Made by a program: the position numbers and the translations under genes | The notes under the pieces: generated by a model | Database searches by the model: none | What the model saw: only the letters and a program-made list of their open reading frames with translations | Told to the model about the DNA's origin: nothing | NCBI GenBank assembly: GCA_019639255.1 | Contig: JAHBSF010000046.1 | Span: forward strand, 1-42,629 | Source: Acidobacteriota bacterium | GTDB taxonomy: Bacteria > Acidobacteriota > Blastocatellia > RBC074 | DNA: 42,629 nucleotides | Reading direction: 5' to 3' | In this document: one piece after another, positions 25,820 to 34,439 of the stretch | How the letters are laid out: every line of letters starts with the position of its first letter | Position numbering within the stretch: the first letter of the stretch is position 1

Positions 25820-26893
25820 ATGAAGGAGAGCCGCGAGTCGCCGCCTTCCGGCGTCGACTTTCCCCCCGCAATCAGGATTGAGATCGAGCGCGCACTCGGG
25901 GCGAGCATCAGCCGCATCGTGCGGCCGGAGGACGGGACGCAGGGGCGCACATTTCTGATCGGCAATTCATCGCACGAGTGGATTGCGCGTTTGCACCGCG
26001 GCCCCAACCCGCAGATGAAGAGGTCGTTTCTGGCGCAACAACGCGCCCGCGCGGCCGGGATGCGAACGCCGCGAGTGCTTGCCTATTCGTTCTCTGCGTC
26101 GGAGGATGCCGAGTATGACTGGACGGTCGAAGAGCGCATCTCCGGAAAGGCCTTTGCCCCGGAGTCGTCCAATTTGGCCCTCGCTGCCGATGTCGGAAGG
26201 CAGTTGCGGCTGCTGCACGAGGTCGAAGTAACGGGATTCGGAGATTTCCAGACCGACCGGTTCGAGGCGCGCCACAGTACTTTCAACGCATGGGTCGCCG
26301 AACGCGAGTCGAGCATTGCGGCGGCGGTCGGGGTTGCGCGGCTCGATCCGGGCGTAATCGGCAGGATCGGGCAGGCTTATCGCCTTCTAGGAGAGTCTTA
26401 CCCGGAGACGGCGCGGCTATGTCACGGCGATTTCTCGCCTGAGAATCTGCTGGTCGAAGGCGAGCGGCTCGCGGCGGTGATCGACTGGGAGATGGCCTGC
26501 GGCGGCGATCCGGCCCTGGATCTTGCCTATTGCAGCTTCTGGAGCACAGATCCGTCGATTCTGGATGCACTTATCGAGGGGTATCAGCCCACCGACGGCG
26601 CCGCACTGCGGCAAAGGATTCGCGCTCATTTCCTGCTTTATGCCGTAGACCTTACGGTCTGGCTCGAAGAAGCAGGCGCCTCGGGACAGGAGTGCTACCG
26701 CCGCTGGTTCGCCTACAACCGCCAACGATTCCAGGATCTGCTTTCAGAACTTCCGCCGCCGGCGCCCACCCAACGCCGGCTGCGCGAAGCGACTGTGGAG
26801 CCGCGCCCAAACCGGGACACGTGGTGGAGCAATTTCCGCCGGCGTCTGGGCGCGCGACTGAGACAGGCGCTCGGTAAGGCGCAAGCAGATTAG
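25820..26893 (+). CDS. APH/choline-kinase-like phosphotransferase
   Basis: This 357-residue protein of the aminoglycoside phosphotransferase superfamily shows the Brenner motif LCHGDFSPENLLVE and the metal site VIDWEMACGGDPALDLAY. The N-terminal ATP part includes the EWIARLHRGPNP strand and the WTVEERISG hinge. ATG 25820 is preferred; a TTG at 25802 would add six residues, and no strong ribosome site decides. It sits between the GT2-FkbM fusion and the methyltransferase of a glycan locus, so a sugar, polyol or choline-like substrate is more likely than an antibiotic. It lacks the shared module of its neighbours. Confidence 0.85.
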   Translation: MKESRESPPSGVDFPPAIRIEIERALGASISRIVRPEDGTQGRTFLIGNSSHEWIARLHRGPNPQMKRSFLAQQRARAAGMRTPRVLAYSFSASEDAEYDWTVEERISGKAFAPESSNLALAADVGRQLRLLHEVEVTGFGDFQTDRFEARHSTFNAWVAERESSIAAAVGVARLDPGVIGRIGQAYRLLGESYPETARLCHGDFSPENLLVEGERLAAVIDWEMACGGDPALDLAYCSFWSTDPSILDALIEGYQPTDGAALRQRIRAHFLLYAVDLTVWLEEAGASGQECYRRWFAYNRQRFQDLLSELPPPAPTQRRLREATVEPRPNRDTWWSNFRRRLGARLRQALGKAQAD

Positions 26894-26945
26894 GCGGGGA
26901 TTCCGCGATTTTTTACCGGCCGCGCAGTAATGATGAGAGTGCTTA

Positions 26946-27968
26946 ATGAATAGAGTCGGTTCTATCACAGCAAACCCCAATCCGATCCCTGTCAGGGAAG
27001 GTTCAGTATTCGGAGCGACGACGCTCGCCTGGAGTTCGACCGGGACGAAGATGGTCGAAGTGCGGGTTGGCGCGCCCGACGGCGATTTGTTGAGCCGAAC
27101 CGGTCCGAGCGGAAGCGCAACCACCGGCGAGTGGGTGGGCAATGGCCTGGTCTTCTACCTTCAAGATGTCTCCGACGGGTTGCCGCTCACTCCGGCCAAC
27201 ACACTGGGGACAATCGCCGTCCGTGTAGAGACGCCCTCGAGCCGGGCAGGCGGATCTTTGGACGCGCGGGGAGATGGGGATACCCCGGCGGTCGGAAAGG
27301 TAAGCTTCGGCGACCTGCGGCGACTGACGCCCATCAGCCGCCGCTGGGGGCTGGACCGCGGGCGACCGATCGACCGTTATTACATCGAGAATTTCCTGGC
27401 TTGGCATTCATCCGACATTCGCGGGCACGTGCTGTCTATCGGTGATGACGGCTATACCAGGAGGTTCGGCAGGAACCGCGTCACCGAAAGCGACGTGCTG
27501 CACGTCGAAGAAGGCCACCCACAAACAACGATTGTCGGCGATCTGGCCTCCGCCCCCCAGATTCCCTCTGACGCCTTCGACTGCGTCATCTGTCCCCAGA
27601 CGTTGCAGTTCATTTACGATCAGGGCGCGGCGGCGCAAACGCTGCACCGGATTTTGCGGCCCGGCGGCGTTCTGCTTGTGACCGTACCGGGTATCAGCCA
27701 GACCTGCGACCGGGACTGGGGCGAGTACTGGTGCTGGAATTTCACCCCGCTCGCGCTGCGCCGAATCTTCGGAGAGATCTTTCCGGCGCGCAATCTGCTG
27801 ATCGAAGCCTGGGGCAATGTCCTGGTGGCTACCTCGTTTCTTCAGGGGCTGGCGGTCGAGGAGCTGTCAAAGGAAGAGATGGAAAACCACGACCCCGGCT
27901 ACGAGGTGGTGATCACCATGCGAGCGGTCAAGCCCGTAGAACTGGCCGGGGACGAAACGAGCCGGTAA
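26946..27968 (+). CDS. Class I methyltransferase with N-terminal shared module
   Basis: The protein has 340 residues. Residues ~3-95 are the same module as in the GT2-FkbM fusion: GSITANPNPIPV, TTLAWSSTGTK, VEVRVGAPDG, LLSRTGPSG, TGEWVGNG, FYLQDVS and PLTPANTL. Residues ~120-330 are a type 11-like methyltransferase: YIENFLAWHSSDIRGHVLSI, DVLHVEEGHPQTTIVGDL, FDCVICPQTLQFIYD and LHRILRPGGVLLVTVPGIS. The catalytic part resembles methyltransferases found in glycan and glycosyltransferase loci. It starts 52 bp after the APH-like gene. Confidence 0.85.
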   Translation: MNRVGSITANPNPIPVREGSVFGATTLAWSSTGTKMVEVRVGAPDGDLLSRTGPSGSATTGEWVGNGLVFYLQDVSDGLPLTPANTLGTIAVRVETPSSRAGGSLDARGDGDTPAVGKVSFGDLRRLTPISRRWGLDRGRPIDRYYIENFLAWHSSDIRGHVLSIGDDGYTRRFGRNRVTESDVLHVEEGHPQTTIVGDLASAPQIPSDAFDCVICPQTLQFIYDQGAAAQTLHRILRPGGVLLVTVPGISQTCDRDWGEYWCWNFTPLALRRIFGEIFPARNLLIEAWGNVLVATSFLQGLAVEELSKEEMENHDPGYEVVITMRAVKPVELAGDETSR

Positions 27969-28042
27969 TAGCCGCGCGCGGCCCCGGCGGCTGGAAGCCG
28001 GGCGCCAAGATAACGACAAGGGGCCTGCCTGTCCTGGCAATC

Positions 28043-29293
28043 ATGAAGCGAACCGGAAAGATCTCAGCCACTCCCAATCCAATCATCATCTCGGGACAAA
28101 CGCGGGTCGGAGTGACAAAGCTGGTCTGGAGTTGCGCTGGAGCGAAAGAGGTCGAGGTGCGCATCGGCGCGCCCGACGGGCCGCTCTTCAGCCGCTCCGG
28201 TGCTTCAGGTCAAGCCACAACGGGAGAGTGGGTGACCGATGGTATGACGTTCCATCTGCAGGATGTATCGGGCAGGCGGCCCCTGCTGCCGGAACACACG
28301 CTGGCGACGGTGACCGTGGGAGTGAAAATGGATCGCGTCGTGCGCGGTCTGATCCTGATGTATCATCGAATCGCTGAGCTTGACGCCGATCCCTGGTCGC
28401 TTTCGGTCGCGCCGGGCAACTTTGCCGAACAACTCGCCGTATTGCGCCGAGCAGGGCAGCCCGCGCCGCTCGCACGTGCGCTGGTCGAGATGGATCTGGA
28501 GAGAGAAACCGACCCGCTGCTGGTTGTCACCTTCGATGACGGCTACGCCGACAATCTGTATCAGGCCCTGCCGCTGCTGGAGGAGTTCCGAATCCCGGCC
28601 ACGGTCTTTGTCCCAGTCAACTACATCGGAGGCCGGCGTTTTTTCTGGTGGGACGTACTCGATCTGCTGCTCGCGGCCGCGGACCTGCCGTCCGAGTTCA
28701 GACTGAGAATCGCGGGCGCAAATTACCGCTGGAGACTGGATGAACCGGCGCCCCGGCAACCGCGAAGGTGGCAAGCGTCGGAGATGCCGCCGGAGACTGC
28801 CCGCGAACGCTTCTATCTGGATCTCTACCGGCTGCTAAGACCGTTGCCCGAGGACGAGCGTTCGGAGGTAATCGATGAACTGCTGGCCTGGGCCGGTCTG
28901 GCCTCGGCGCCCTCTGATCCCTATCGGCAGATGTCACTCGACGAGTTACGCAGGCTCGCACGCCATCCTCTCATCGAAATCGGCTCGCATGCTCTGACGC
29001 ACAGAGATTTGCCGGACCTTTCCCCGAATACCCAACGCGACGAAATCGAACGCAGCCGAACCCTGCTCAGTCGCATACTGGGGCATCCGGTGCGCAGTTT
29101 CTGCTATCCCTACGGCTCTTTCACCGCCGAAACTGCGCAGATGGTCAGGGATGCGGGCTATGCGTGCGCCTGCGGCCATTTCGTACAACCGCTTGCAGCG
29201 GGCGCCGACCCGTATCAATTGCCTCGCGTGATGGTCGGAAACTGGAATGGCGAGGAGTTTGCCCGCCGGCTCTCGGCCTGGCTACGACCTTAG
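28043..29293 (+). CDS. Polysaccharide deacetylase (NodB-like) with N-terminal shared module
   Basis: This is a 416-residue protein. ATG 28043 is chosen because it gives MKRTGKISATPNPI, the same beginning as the preceding protein; the longer frame to 27731 is a shadow of that gene. Residues ~3-95 are the shared module (VEVRIGAPDG, LFSRSGASG, FHLQDVSG, PLLPEHTLATVTV). Residues ~99-410 are a NodB deacetylase: LILMYHRIAE, VTFDDGYADN (catalytic Asp and metal Asp), IEIGSHALTHRDL (metal His residues) and SFCYPYGSF. It probably removes N- or O-acetyl groups from a surface glycan or an intermediate. No signal peptide is seen, so a cytoplasmic or co-exported role is possible. Confidence 0.9.
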   Translation: MKRTGKISATPNPIIISGQTRVGVTKLVWSCAGAKEVEVRIGAPDGPLFSRSGASGQATTGEWVTDGMTFHLQDVSGRRPLLPEHTLATVTVGVKMDRVVRGLILMYHRIAELDADPWSLSVAPGNFAEQLAVLRRAGQPAPLARALVEMDLERETDPLLVVTFDDGYADNLYQALPLLEEFRIPATVFVPVNYIGGRRFFWWDVLDLLLAAADLPSEFRLRIAGANYRWRLDEPAPRQPRRWQASEMPPETARERFYLDLYRLLRPLPEDERSEVIDELLAWAGLASAPSDPYRQMSLDELRRLARHPLIEIGSHALTHRDLPDLSPNTQRDEIERSRTLLSRILGHPVRSFCYPYGSFTAETAQMVRDAGYACACGHFVQPLAAGADPYQLPRVMVGNWNGEEFARRLSAWLRP

Positions 29294-29359
29294 CCGGATT
29301 GAATTTGCTCGCTCAAAAGCAGGAGTCGCAGAGCCTCCGTTGGCGGCGGGGAGCAGCAG

Positions 29360-29379
29360 CCGGGCGGCTCAGCCGCCGG
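29360..29379. terminator. Short GC-rich hairpin between convergent genes
   Basis: CCGGGCGGCT and AGCCGCCGG around a short loop form a compact stem with one bulge. It overlaps the 3' end of cofC and follows the deacetylase stop by 66 bp. No U-tract follows, so terminator function is only possible. Confidence 0.35.
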
Positions 29380-30025
29380 ACAACCGCTCCGCAATGCGCA
29401 TCCCGATTAGCAGTTCGTAGAGCGCGGTTCCCTCGCCGCGCGACATAAACTCGACGATGTCTTCCGGTTCGTCTATATCCAGGGCGAGCCGCGGCAGATG
29501 CAATACTTCATAACTTGCGCGCGCGCGCGCAGCCGCAGCCAGATGTTTGGCCAGGCTGTGCGGGCCGAAGTGCGACGCAAAAAGAGTCCCCGGCCGCCGC
29601 AGTATCGCGTTCGTTCCCGTGCCGTCGCGCGACGGAACGATCACCATCGACGGAGCCGATGCATCGCGCGCAAGTATCTCTTCAATGTCTTCCGGAGCAA
29701 CGAGCGGCAGGTCTACGGGCAATCTCAGAACCGCCGAAGCGCCGCTTTTTTCAGCCTCGCGCGAACCGAAATCCACAGACGCGCTTTCGGAAATCTGCCC
29801 GGTTTCCGTTATCACATCCCATCCGTAACGCTGCGCGAGTTCGATCGCCGGTTTGTAAAGCGTAACGACGGCTATGCGGTCGACGCCTCGCACGCGCGCG
29901 GCTGCGGCGAACGTCGCTTCGAGCATCGTCCACGCAAGCAGCGTGCGTTCGGACTGCGTCATCAGCGACGCCAGCCTCTGTTTGGCTTGCGTCAGATCCT
30001 TTACCGGAATCAGCAGGCAGCGCAT
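29369..30025 (-). CDS. cofC: 2-phospho-L-lactate / phosphoenolpyruvate guanylyltransferase
   Basis: This 218-residue nucleotidyltransferase starts CLLIPVKDLTQAKQRLASLM, the CofC/FbiD signature. DRIAVVT, LRLPVDLPLVAPEDIEEIL (the metal-binding Asp region), MVIVPSRDGTGTNAILRRPG and FGPHSLAKHLAAA follow. It activates phospholactate or PEP with GTP for coenzyme F420 assembly. It overlaps cofD by 16 nt, so translation is coupled. It is a stand-alone protein, not fused to cofE. Confidence 0.92.
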   Translation of the reverse strand: MRCLLIPVKDLTQAKQRLASLMTQSERTLLAWTMLEATFAAAARVRGVDRIAVVTLYKPAIELAQRYGWDVITETGQISESASVDFGSREAEKSGASAVLRLPVDLPLVAPEDIEEILARDASAPSMVIVPSRDGTGTNAILRRPGTLFASHFGPHSLAKHLAAAARARASYEVLHLPRLALDIDEPEDIVEFMSRGEGTALYELLIGMRIAERLSGG

Positions 30026-30945
30026 GCGGCTAGTACTTCCCGTGCGAGCGCAAGTTTCTCATCCGGCCCGCTCATAACCGTGTTCGCAACGCGAACGTCA
30101 ATTCCACGCGAGATTATCCGGTCCCGCGCGGCTTCGTCCTGTTTGTCGATGATATAGACATCCAGTACGTCTTCATAGAGGCGCGCTACCTGCGCGGCCG
30201 ATACTTCCATTCCGAGATCGGAGAGCATGCGATCCGTAGGCCCTTTGAGCGAGGCGCCGCCGACCACGGGGCTGACGCCGATAACGGTCGCCGCAGTAAC
30301 CTGCAATGCCTGACGCACGCCGGGCACGGCGAGTATCGGGCCGATGCTTATCAGCGGATTGCTCGGACATATGATTACGGCGTCGGCGCCCGTTATGGCA
30401 TCGATGACGCCGGGCGCGGGCGCGGCCCGGTCGATATTTTCAAACCGGATGCCGATGACGCGCGGCGCGGCGCGGCGTTTGACGAGGTATTCCTGAAAGT
30501 GAAGCTCTCCCTCGTCGGTGAGTATCGTGGTCGGCGTCGGCGAGTCGGTCATCGGCAATATCGCGCAGCGCACATTGTGCGCCAGACGAATCCGGTCTGC
30601 GATTTCGGTGAGCGAAGCCCCGCGCCGCAGCATCATCGTGCGGAATATGTGCGTGCCGAGATCGCGGTCGCCGAGGTTGAACCATCTTTCGCCCCCATCG
30701 TAACGCAGCAGCGATTCCAGGCAATTGAACGTATCATCGCGCAATCCCCATCCCGCGGCCGGATTGACCGCGCCTGCAAGCGTGTAGGTGACGATATCGA
30801 GATCGGGCGAGATATAGAGGCCGAACATCTCTATGTCGTCGCCCGTGTTGACGATGATGGAAATGTCTTCGGGCGCCGTTGCGCGCTGAAGACCGTCGAG
30901 CAGTTTGGATGCGCCGACGCCCCCGGCTAATGCTGTAATCTTCAT
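30010..30945 (-). CDS. cofD: 2-phospho-L-lactate transferase (FO transferase)
   Basis: This 311-residue protein has the CofD/FbiA signature: ITALAGGVGASKLLDGLQ at the N-terminus, IIVNTGDDIEMFGLYISPDLD, VNPAAGWGLRDDTF, WFNLGDRDLGTHIFRT, and VIICPSNPLISIGPILAVPG, then VSPVVGGASLKGPTDRML. It joins the phospholactyl/enolpyruvyl moiety to FO to give F420-0 or its dehydro form. It lies downstream of cofE with a palindromic repeat between them and overlaps cofC. The FO synthase gene is not in the window. Confidence 0.95.
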   Translation of the reverse strand: MKITALAGGVGASKLLDGLQRATAPEDISIIVNTGDDIEMFGLYISPDLDIVTYTLAGAVNPAAGWGLRDDTFNCLESLLRYDGGERWFNLGDRDLGTHIFRTMMLRRGASLTEIADRIRLAHNVRCAILPMTDSPTPTTILTDEGELHFQEYLVKRRAAPRVIGIRFENIDRAAPAPGVIDAITGADAVIICPSNPLISIGPILAVPGVRQALQVTAATVIGVSPVVGGASLKGPTDRMLSDLGMEVSAAQVARLYEDVLDVYIIDKQDEAARDRIISRGIDVRVANTVMSGPDEKLALAREVLAACAAC

Positions 30946-30958
30946 GAGCGGGAAAAGA

Positions 30959-31054
30959 AGAGAGATAACGGAACAGACGAAATAAGACGGAACAGACGGA
31001 AAGTTGGACCATTTCCGTAGTTTTCGTCTATTTCCGTTTGTTCCGTTATCTCTC
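30959..31054. repeat. Intergenic palindromic repeat, type A, between cofE and cofD
   Basis: Arms AGAGAGATAACGGAACAGACG and CCGTTTGTTCCGTTATCTCTC enclose GGAAAGTTGGACCATTTCCG, a variant of the reverse-orientation core. It ends 6 bp from the cofE stop and begins 13 bp upstream of the cofD start, so it splits an otherwise natural F420 operon. Confidence 0.85.
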
Positions 31055-31059
31055 CTTCC

Positions 31060-31815
31060 TCAGCGAAAGAGATCCCTTTCCTTGGGACGAATAAGCACGC
31101 CCGCGCTGCCGTCGCCGCGAGCAAAATCGTAACCCCGCACAACTACGACGGGAATACGCTCCGTTTTGCGCATAAGCAATCCCGATGCGGCCGCAAGTTC
31201 ATCTGCGACGGCGAGCACCGTGGCCGACAGTTCCCTGCCGTGATCGTCGGGTAGACCGCGAAAATCAAGGAGCGGCTCCAGACCCGCAACGCCTATCGCG
31301 GCGTTGGTCAACCCTTCGCGCCACGCGCGTCCGAATGTATCGGTTACTATCACGGGCAGACTCACTCCGAGCAATTCGCGCAAACGGTTTTGCAGCGCCC
31401 GCGCCGATGCGTCCGGATCTACGGGCAGCAGCGCTACGCAATCAACCCCGTCCACGTTCGAGCGATCCACGCCCGCGTTTGCGCATATAAAGCCGTGATG
31501 CGTTTCCGTAATCAAAACGTGCGCGTCGCGGCGAATGATTGATTTCGATTCCCTGAGTATTATTTCGATCAATCGCGGATCGCGCTGCTGCCGCTCGCCA
31601 ATACTCACGGCTTGCTGCGACGGCGCAACGGTTGCGAGATCCAGCAGACGCCCTTCGGATTTTGAAACGATCTTCTGCGCGACGATGAGAATGTCGCCGT
31701 CGATGAATGTAAGGCCGATCGATGCGGACGCCGAAACGATCAATGCGCCGAGATCGTCGCCCGGCTTTACTTCGGGCAGTCCGCGCACGGCGAGGAGTTG
31801 AATGTCGGATGTCAT
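31060..31815 (-). CDS. cofE: Coenzyme F420-0:L-glutamate ligase
   Basis: The protein has 251 residues from ATG 31815; a GTG three codons upstream is possible. CofE/FbiB hallmarks are [64 protein letters not shown] (metal/GTP region), [16 protein letters not shown] and [25 protein letters not shown]. It adds glutamate residues to F420-0. The nitroreductase-like C-terminal domain of mycobacterial FbiB is absent, and no separate dehydro-F420 reductase is seen nearby. It is the first gene in the cofE-cofD-cofC run. Confidence 0.93.
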   Translation of the reverse strand: MTSDIQLLAVRGLPEVKPGDDLGALIVSASASIGLTFIDGDILIVAQKIVSKSEGRLLDLATVAPSQQAVSIGERQQRDPRLIEIILRESKSIIRRDAHVLITETHHGFICANAGVDRSNVDGVDCVALLPVDPDASARALQNRLRELLGVSLPVIVTDTFGRAWREGLTNAAIGVAGLEPLLDFRGLPDDHGRELSATVLAVADELAAASGLLMRKTERIPVVVVRGYDFARGDGSAGVLIRPKERDLFR

Positions 31816-31847
31816 GCGCGGCACATGCTAAGTCCGTCTCCACGGCT

Positions 31848-31878
31848 TTGACAAGACGCGCACCCGTAGGCGTAGAAT
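31848..31878 (+). promoter_or_regulatory. Candidate promoter for the TPR gene
   Basis: TTGACA (31848-31853) and TAGAAT (31873-31878) are good -35 and -10 boxes, but the 19-bp spacer is longer than usual. It lies in the divergent gap between cofE and the TPR gene, ~54 bp before ATG 31932. Confidence 0.4.
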
Positions 31879-31931
31879 CCGTATGCTCGTCCGCTGCAAC
31901 CCGATCCGATAGTTTCAAGGGAGAAATCGCC

Positions 31932-32771
31932 ATGCGTTCCATACTTGCTGTGTTGCTATGCCTCGTTTGCAGTTCTATTGCTCTTGCGCAAACCGAACCC
32001 GAAGCCGTATCCCTGCTCGGCGCGCGGCTCTACGCGCAGGCCGATGAAAAGGGTGAAATCCCGGCCGCCGCCGCAAAACTCGCCGCCGATCCTAAAAATA
32101 TGGATCTGCTGATTGCGCTCGGACGCGCGCAGGCGAATGCGTGGCGCTACCGCGACGCAATCGCCACATACACGCGCGGCATCGAAATCGCCCCGAACGA
32201 TGCGCGTAATTACCGGCATCGCGGCCATCGCTACATATCGGTTCGCGATTTCAACAAGGCGCGCGACGATATGCAGCGCGCCGCGGAATTGAACGACGCG
32301 GATTTCGACATCTGGTATCACCTCGGCCTTGCGCATTACCTGCTCGGCGATTTCAACAAGGCGGAGGCGGCTTACCGGCGGTGCCTGGCCGTAGCCGAAA
32401 AAGCAGCCAATGACGATTCGATCATCGCGGTTGCCGACTGGCTCTATATGACGCTGCGGCGCGCAGGAAAAGGCGAGGATGCGAAAAAAGTGCTCGATCG
32501 CATCACGCCCGATATGAAGGTGAAGGAAAACAAGTCGTATTTCGACCGGCTGCTTTTTTACAAGGGATTGAAGAAGGAATCCGAACTCGTCGATGTCGAA
32601 AAGGCCGCAGATCTGGACATCGCTACGGTGGGCTACGGCCTCGGCAACTGGCATCTATACAACGGGAATCTGGCTAAAGCCGTAGAGTATTTCCGCCGCA
32701 TCGTGAGCGGAAAATACTGGCCCGCATTCGGGTTTATCGCAGCCGAAGCCGAACTGGCGAAGATGAGATAA
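31932..32771 (+). CDS. Secreted TPR-repeat protein
   Basis: This 279-residue protein begins at ATG 31932 after AAGGGAG; a longer frame to 31722 overlaps cofE. Residues 1-19 are a signal peptide ([20 protein letters not shown]). Three or more TPR units follow: [43 protein letters not shown] and [25 protein letters not shown] last unit near the C-terminus reads [22 protein letters not shown]. The role is unknown, probably periplasmic. The stop codon TAA (32769-32771) is part of the outer arm of the next palindromic repeat. Confidence 0.78.
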   Translation: MRSILAVLLCLVCSSIALAQTEPEAVSLLGARLYAQADEKGEIPAAAAKLAADPKNMDLLIALGRAQANAWRYRDAIATYTRGIEIAPNDARNYRHRGHRYISVRDFNKARDDMQRAAELNDADFDIWYHLGLAHYLLGDFNKAEAAYRRCLAVAEKAANDDSIIAVADWLYMTLRRAGKGEDAKKVLDRITPDMKVKENKSYFDRLLFYKGLKKESELVDVEKAADLDIATVGYGLGNWHLYNGNLAKAVEYFRRIVSGKYWPAFGFIAAEAELAKMR

Positions 32772-32857
32772 CGGAACAAACGAAATAAGACGGAATAGAC
32801 GGAAATATTCAACTTTTCCGTGATTTTCGTTTCATTTCGTTTGTTCCGTCATCTCTC
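32765..32857. repeat. Intergenic palindromic repeat, type A, holding two stop codons
   Basis: GAGATAACGGAACAAACG (left) and CGTTTGTTCCGTCATCTC (right) pair almost perfectly; the core has GGAAATATTCAACTTTTCCG. The left arm contains the TAA of the TPR gene. The right arm contains, on the minus strand, the TGA of the convergent heme A synthase gene (32849-32851). It is a well-preserved type A copy and a natural reference sequence. Confidence 0.9.
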
Positions 32858-33763
32858 TTCCCTGCTCGATGCGGCGAGCAGCACAAACGCGATCCACAGC
32901 AGATCGGCAAGCAAAAGGTGCACAAGCTGCATCCATATCGGCGCAAGCAGCAGCAGATTCACAAGACCCGCGATCAGTTGCACGACAACGAGCGCGAGTA
33001 CGGCCGCGCTCCAGTACGCGACGCGGCCACCCGGCCTGCCCCTGCGCGATGCGTAGGCAACGCCCGCCACCCCTGCGGATACTATTACGGCAATAATCGG
33101 ATGCCATATGCGCAAACGCAGCAGCACGTGCGCAGTGGGTGAAAAATCCTGCCTTATGCCCTCGGCGAGCGAACCCGAGGGAAACAGCGTATCCCCGAGC
33201 GCGGCGATCGCACCGCTGACTCCGAGCACGAGCAGTCCTGCGAATCCGAGCAAAAACAACGGCGCTCCGAGCGTCCGGCCGGGATGGGGCTGAGAATCTT
33301 TTTCGCCTCCGGCCCACCACGGCGTGAGCGCAAGCGCCGCAAGCAGCAGGAACGTGTTTACGAGATGGCCCGCCATCCAGTAGGCGCGCGCAATCGACGT
33401 GTTGTAGGCGACGTATTCAAACAGCACGAGGCCGGCGCCTATGAGCGCTTCGAGAATGATGAACAGAAGCGAAGCAATCGCGCCGCGGCGGCACAGGTGA
33501 CCGCGCGGGAATGCGCGCACCGCCCACACTACAAGCCCTATGACGGCAACGAGCGCCAGCCCGCTCGTCAACCGGTGCGTCAGTTCGACTATGGTTTCCA
33601 TCTGCGCCTCGCGCGGAATGACCGTTCCGTTGCAAAGCGGCCAGTGGCTGCCGCAGCCCGCGCCCGAACCCGACGCTCTTACATACGCGCCCCAGATGAT
33701 GACGAGCAGGTTGTAGCCGAGCACGCCCCAGGCGTATCTCCGAAATCCGTCCCTGGAAAACAT
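32849..33763 (-). CDS. ctaA: Heme A synthase (COX15/CtaA)
   Basis: This 304-residue membrane protein has eight probable transmembrane helices. Conserved parts are [47 protein letters not shown] (heme-ligand His), [17 protein letters not shown] (His), [12 protein letters not shown] and [12 protein letters not shown] (His). It oxidises the C8 methyl of heme O to give heme A for aa3-type oxidases, so the organism should respire aerobically. A CGGAGGATCC site precedes the ATG. No ctaB or oxidase subunit genes are next to it. Confidence 0.92.
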   Translation of the reverse strand: MFSRDGFRRYAWGVLGYNLLVIIWGAYVRASGSGAGCGSHWPLCNGTVIPREAQMETIVELTHRLTSGLALVAVIGLVVWAVRAFPRGHLCRRGAIASLLFIILEALIGAGLVLFEYVAYNTSIARAYWMAGHLVNTFLLLAALALTPWWAGGEKDSQPHPGRTLGAPLFLLGFAGLLVLGVSGAIAALGDTLFPSGSLAEGIRQDFSPTAHVLLRLRIWHPIIAVIVSAGVAGVAYASRRGRPGGRVAYWSAAVLALVVVQLIAGLVNLLLLAPIWMQLVHLLLADLLWIAFVLLAASSREER

Positions 33764-33780
33764 TGGATCCTCCGACTGAG

Positions 33781-33906
33781 ATGGTAGCGAGCAGATCGAA
33801 CAAAATCGAGCGATTGAAGAAAAACATCGAAGAAATCCCCGAAGAAAGTATGGAAGAAAGTGCGGAAGCGCTTCGTCTAAGGAGCAAATTCCCTGATGAG
33901 GTGTAA
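33781..33906 (+). CDS. Possible small charged protein (41 aa), doubtful
   Basis: An ATG at 33781 opens 41 codons rich in Glu, Lys and Arg ([29 protein letters not shown]), with possible coiled-coil character, ending 23 bp before the next gene. No clear ribosome site precedes it, and it occupies the region where the divergent ctaA promoter should be, so it may be chance. Confidence 0.25.
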   Translation: MVASRSNKIERLKKNIEEIPEESMEESAEALRLRSKFPDEV

Positions 33907-33929
33907 ATTCCCCGAAAGGAGATCCGCTG

Positions 33930-34439
33930 ATGTTCAGAATGCTTCGAATGTTTCCCGTCCTTCTGAGGATGATCCCTGCGGCGCTGCTCGCCGTTGCATT
34001 GATGTCGCCGCCCCCGGCGCCCGCCTTCTCCGACTGGATCGCAGTCTACTCGATCATAGACAAGGTCGTATTCGAACCGAGCGAGGGCGCGCCCGATCGC
34101 GTACAACTATGGGGCGATTTTGCGCTCGCCCGTCCCAATGACCGTAACTTCTACGACGCACCGCAACGCGGCTACCTGTACCTGTCGCTCGTGCCCGGCA
34201 AGGAAGACGCCTGCCGCCGCGAATGGAACGACTTCAGGACGCTTGCGGGCACGGGTCAGGTAGTCGGTTTCGGCGGACGCAACGCGCCGCGAGTGCGCGT
34301 AAGGAAAGCCGAAGAGAAGGTCGACAAACCCGATGTCTATCCGATGGCCTACGGCCTCATCAAAATGAACGACCGTCCGACCAATTACGAACCGATACGC
34401 GAACTCAGAGCCCTGCCCCGACCGCAAAGGAGCAAATGA
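33930..34439 (+). CDS. Secreted protein of unknown function
   Basis: The protein has 169 residues, with GAAAGGAGATC before ATG 33930. Residues 1-32 are a signal peptide ([15 protein letters not shown]...APAFS). The mature part has [38 protein letters not shown] and [20 protein letters not shown], with [22 protein letters not shown] near the end. I do not recognise a named family. Its TGA overlaps the ATG of the desaturase-like gene (ATGA), so the two are translationally coupled. Confidence 0.75.
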   Translation: MFRMLRMFPVLLRMIPAALLAVALMSPPPAPAFSDWIAVYSIIDKVVFEPSEGAPDRVQLWGDFALARPNDRNFYDAPQRGYLYLSLVPGKEDACRREWNDFRTLAGTGQVVGFGGRNAPRVRVRKAEEKVDKPDVYPMAYGLIKMNDRPTNYEPIRELRALPRPQRSK

